Below, in pieces: positions 62,580 to 64,000 of a stretch of DNA of 64,000 nt (positions are counted from its first letter, which is position 1; every line of letters begins with the position of its first letter). Both the position numbers and the translations under genes were made by a program. A model generated the notes under the pieces. It made no database searches. It was not told the DNA's origin and saw only the letters and a program-made list of their open reading frames with translations. The stretch comes from Siphonodentalium dalli (lineage: Eukaryota; Mollusca; Scaphopoda; Gadilida; Siphonodentaliidae). The stretch covers positions 132,451,282 to 132,515,281 of the forward strand of contig CP136062.1 in NCBI GenBank assembly GCA_032622095.1, written 5' to 3'.

Positions 62580-63298
62580 CCCTTTCTTTACTAAATGGAT
62601 TCTCCCATTCAGTTGTATAAGTGTATGTTGGAATGGTCTATAGTTAATCTGGAAGGGTTTTCAGGAAAAATAAGCAGACGATAGATAATAAAAGTATAGA
62701 AGGAGTCCTGTTTATCAGAGGAAAATGTTCAGATAATAAGTTCAACAAATGACCTGACTCGCATATATAAGAGAATGCACTGGCTTACATGATCAGGGTA
62801 AATATTGTTTGGCCAAAGCATTCTCTTATATATATGAGTTAGGGCTATTAGGGCTGCAATGATACACTTGGTCATGATATGATACAAATCATGATACATG
62901 ATCAATTATACAATACATATCACGATACACTAAATTATTGTTTCCAAATGAATACCGCCTGAATTATCAGAAACAAAAAGTTTATAACTTTTAAAAACTA
63001 AAATGGAGTTTAATTGTTGGCTAGATGAGTCAAATATAGATAGTATACATGTAATCTTGAGAGAAAATTTAGAGGTTTTATTTTTTACACTAGCCCACCT
63101 TCAGACATTAAGTGATTTCCTGTATCGCAATGCACATGACACGATATGATATGGATATCATTTGAAAGTGTATCATGATACATTGAATTAACGATGAATC
63201 GTTGCAGTCCTACTCCGTATTGGAGACTCGCATATATAAGATAATGCGTTGGCACAGGGTTTTCGCAAAATTTCAGGAAGCTCCAGTCATGGAAGGGT
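62580..63298. mobile_element. Chimeric TTAA element: type B left end, type A right end
   Basis: Starts TGAA-CCCTTTCTTTACTAAATGG (type B) and runs to the GTTCAGATAATAAGTTC core. At about 62753 it switches to a type A hairpin arm (GACTCGCATATATAAGAG) and ends with the complement of CCCTTCCATGACTGGAG and TTAC. A hAT-like element splits its second hairpin. Confidence 0.72.
62849..63212. mobile_element. hAT-like element (TAGGGCTGCAATGAT ends)
   Basis: Ends TAGGGCTGCAATGAT and complement of TAGGACTGCAACGAT; the interior is rich in ATGATACA/TGTATCAT. Flanking 8-mers AGGGCTAT and CTCCGTAT share only part, consistent with decay. It sits in the loop of a type A hairpin. Confidence 0.65.
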
Positions 63299-63571
63299 TA
63301 CACTAATTGGAATTCAATACAGCTCATGATTATTCTATCAGATGTGTACACCACTTTATATGGATCGAGCCTGAAAATTGATTTGATTGTCATCAAATTT
63401 CCCTATTATGCTCAGTATAATATCAAAGATAGATGTTGATGTATGAATTAATTATCATATTTAGCATAGAGCTCTGCTGTGAGTGATTACTTACGAAATG
63501 GATATGAAAGTGTCTATGACACGGAAGCTGAAATCAAGATTAATTTTTAGAAGAGTTTTTAATACAAACTA

Positions 63572-63690
63572 GAGGTAAGACTAAGGATACACCCATAGTG
63601 CAATTGGGCTACATTGAGGGTAGCCATATTGACATTGTTTTTGTTTTTAAACAAACACACAAGGCATACAAGTTCGGACAAAATCGAAAT
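63572..63690 (+). repeat. Dispersed repeat (GCAATTGGGCTA family), copy 2
   Basis: TAGTGCAATTGGGCTACATT, GGTAGCCATATTGACATTG and CAAGTTCGGACAAAAT parallel 5810-5905. Confidence 0.6.
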
Positions 63691-63860
63691 TTAAACTCAG
63701 ACACATGGACAATGGATGATGATGACAACAGCAAAATGACTACAAAACATGTTATTTCTACACTATCTGCAGAATCGAATAATTGTATTTACCATTTCAT
63801 ATGCTTTCTCTTCAATGATCTATGTCTGTTGCATCTATGTAAACCTTAAAAAGTAATAAA

Positions 63861-63965
63861 CCTTTCATTACTAAATGGATTCTCCCAATCTGTAGAAGAA
63901 TAAATTGTTATGGTCTGTTAAATATTCATCTTCAGGGAATTTTCAAATAAGTTCAATAAATGGCA
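63861..63965 (+). mobile_element. Type B TTAA element, left part
   Basis: CCTTTCATTACTAAATGG, TTCTCCCAATC, TATGGTCTGTTA; shortened before the window ends. Confidence 0.7.
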
Positions 63966-64000
63966 AAAATAATAACAAAGCTGGTGTAGGAACTGTAGAG

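Larger units (their letters stand above)
24601..64000 (-). other. Zfhx 5' intron or upstream region
   Basis: Because the exon begins with a splice acceptor and UTR, the DNA to the right is either the first intron or intron plus upstream flank. No ORF in this 39 kb has a recognisable domain. Repeats listed separately occupy much of it. Long stretches where I see only unique AT-rich sequence are 24881-27350, 28204-29584, 29750-31310, 33110-34250, 35550-36490, 36860-37990, 38640-41340, 44200-45260, 45710-47780, 51290-51890, 52520-55740, 56480-57735 and 61621-62260. Confidence 0.55.

Noticed and set aside
1-64000. tRNA, rRNA or CRISPR-like arrays
   Set aside because: I saw no GGTTCGAATCC-type tRNA B boxes with cloverleaf context and no rRNA stretches. 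Repeats with regular spacing are the tandem arrays described, and the genome is clearly animal.

Overview
The window is AT-rich, repeat-dense, non-coding animal DNA around a single large coding exon. That exon (minus strand, about 21579-24600) encodes the first 995 residues of a zinc finger homeobox protein of the ZFHX3/ZFHX4 (Drosophila zfh-2) group. The C2H2 fingers and the linkers between them are strikingly close to the vertebrate proteins. Intron structure, near-absence of other long ORFs, long poly-C/poly-G tracts and abundant short palindromic transposons point to an invertebrate metazoan. A lophotrochozoan (mollusc, brachiopod or annelid) is my best guess, but I cannot fix the phylum from sequence alone.

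Layout: the gene runs right to left. The exon has a clean acceptor at 24601-24602, 36 bases of 5' UTR with an in-frame stop and two overlapping upstream ORFs, the start codon at 24564, and a donor at 21578. Positions 24601-64000 are therefore most likely the intron separating a distant 5' UTR exon from the first coding exon, and 1-21578 is the next intron. The homeodomain-encoding exons should lie beyond position 1; I recognised none here. Several repeat-free blocks rich in TAAT-type, SOX-like and OTX-like words (for example 960-1460, 9840-10320, 32100-32340, 46190-46690, 49440-50060) look like candidate developmental cis-regulatory elements, which would fit a ZFHX locus, but this is inference.

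Most of the rest is non-autonomous DNA transposons. (1) A TA-flanked palindromic MITE with CAGTAATGC termini, about 12 copies, mariner/Tc1-like. (2) A large set of TTAA-flanked elements whose ends start CCCTTT (piggyBac-like by target site). It splits into at least four end-types (here A: CCCTTTCATGAC; B: CCCTTTCTATACTAAA; C: CCCTTTSAGTGCCA; F: CCCTTTACCCAACA). Types A, C and F share one hairpin module containing CTCTTATATATGCGAG and its complement. (3) hAT-like elements with perfect 8-bp target duplications. There are also tandem repeats (133-bp unit at 12609, 196-bp unit at 60991, 335-bp unit inside the F element), a 610-bp intronic duplication, and a CpG-richer retroelement-like block at 60637-61620. 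Nested insertions give internal proof of target-site duplications and a relative order of activity.

The most unusual thing in the window is the modular TTAA element set: different termini carrying the same internal hairpin, with derivatives as small as 38 bp.
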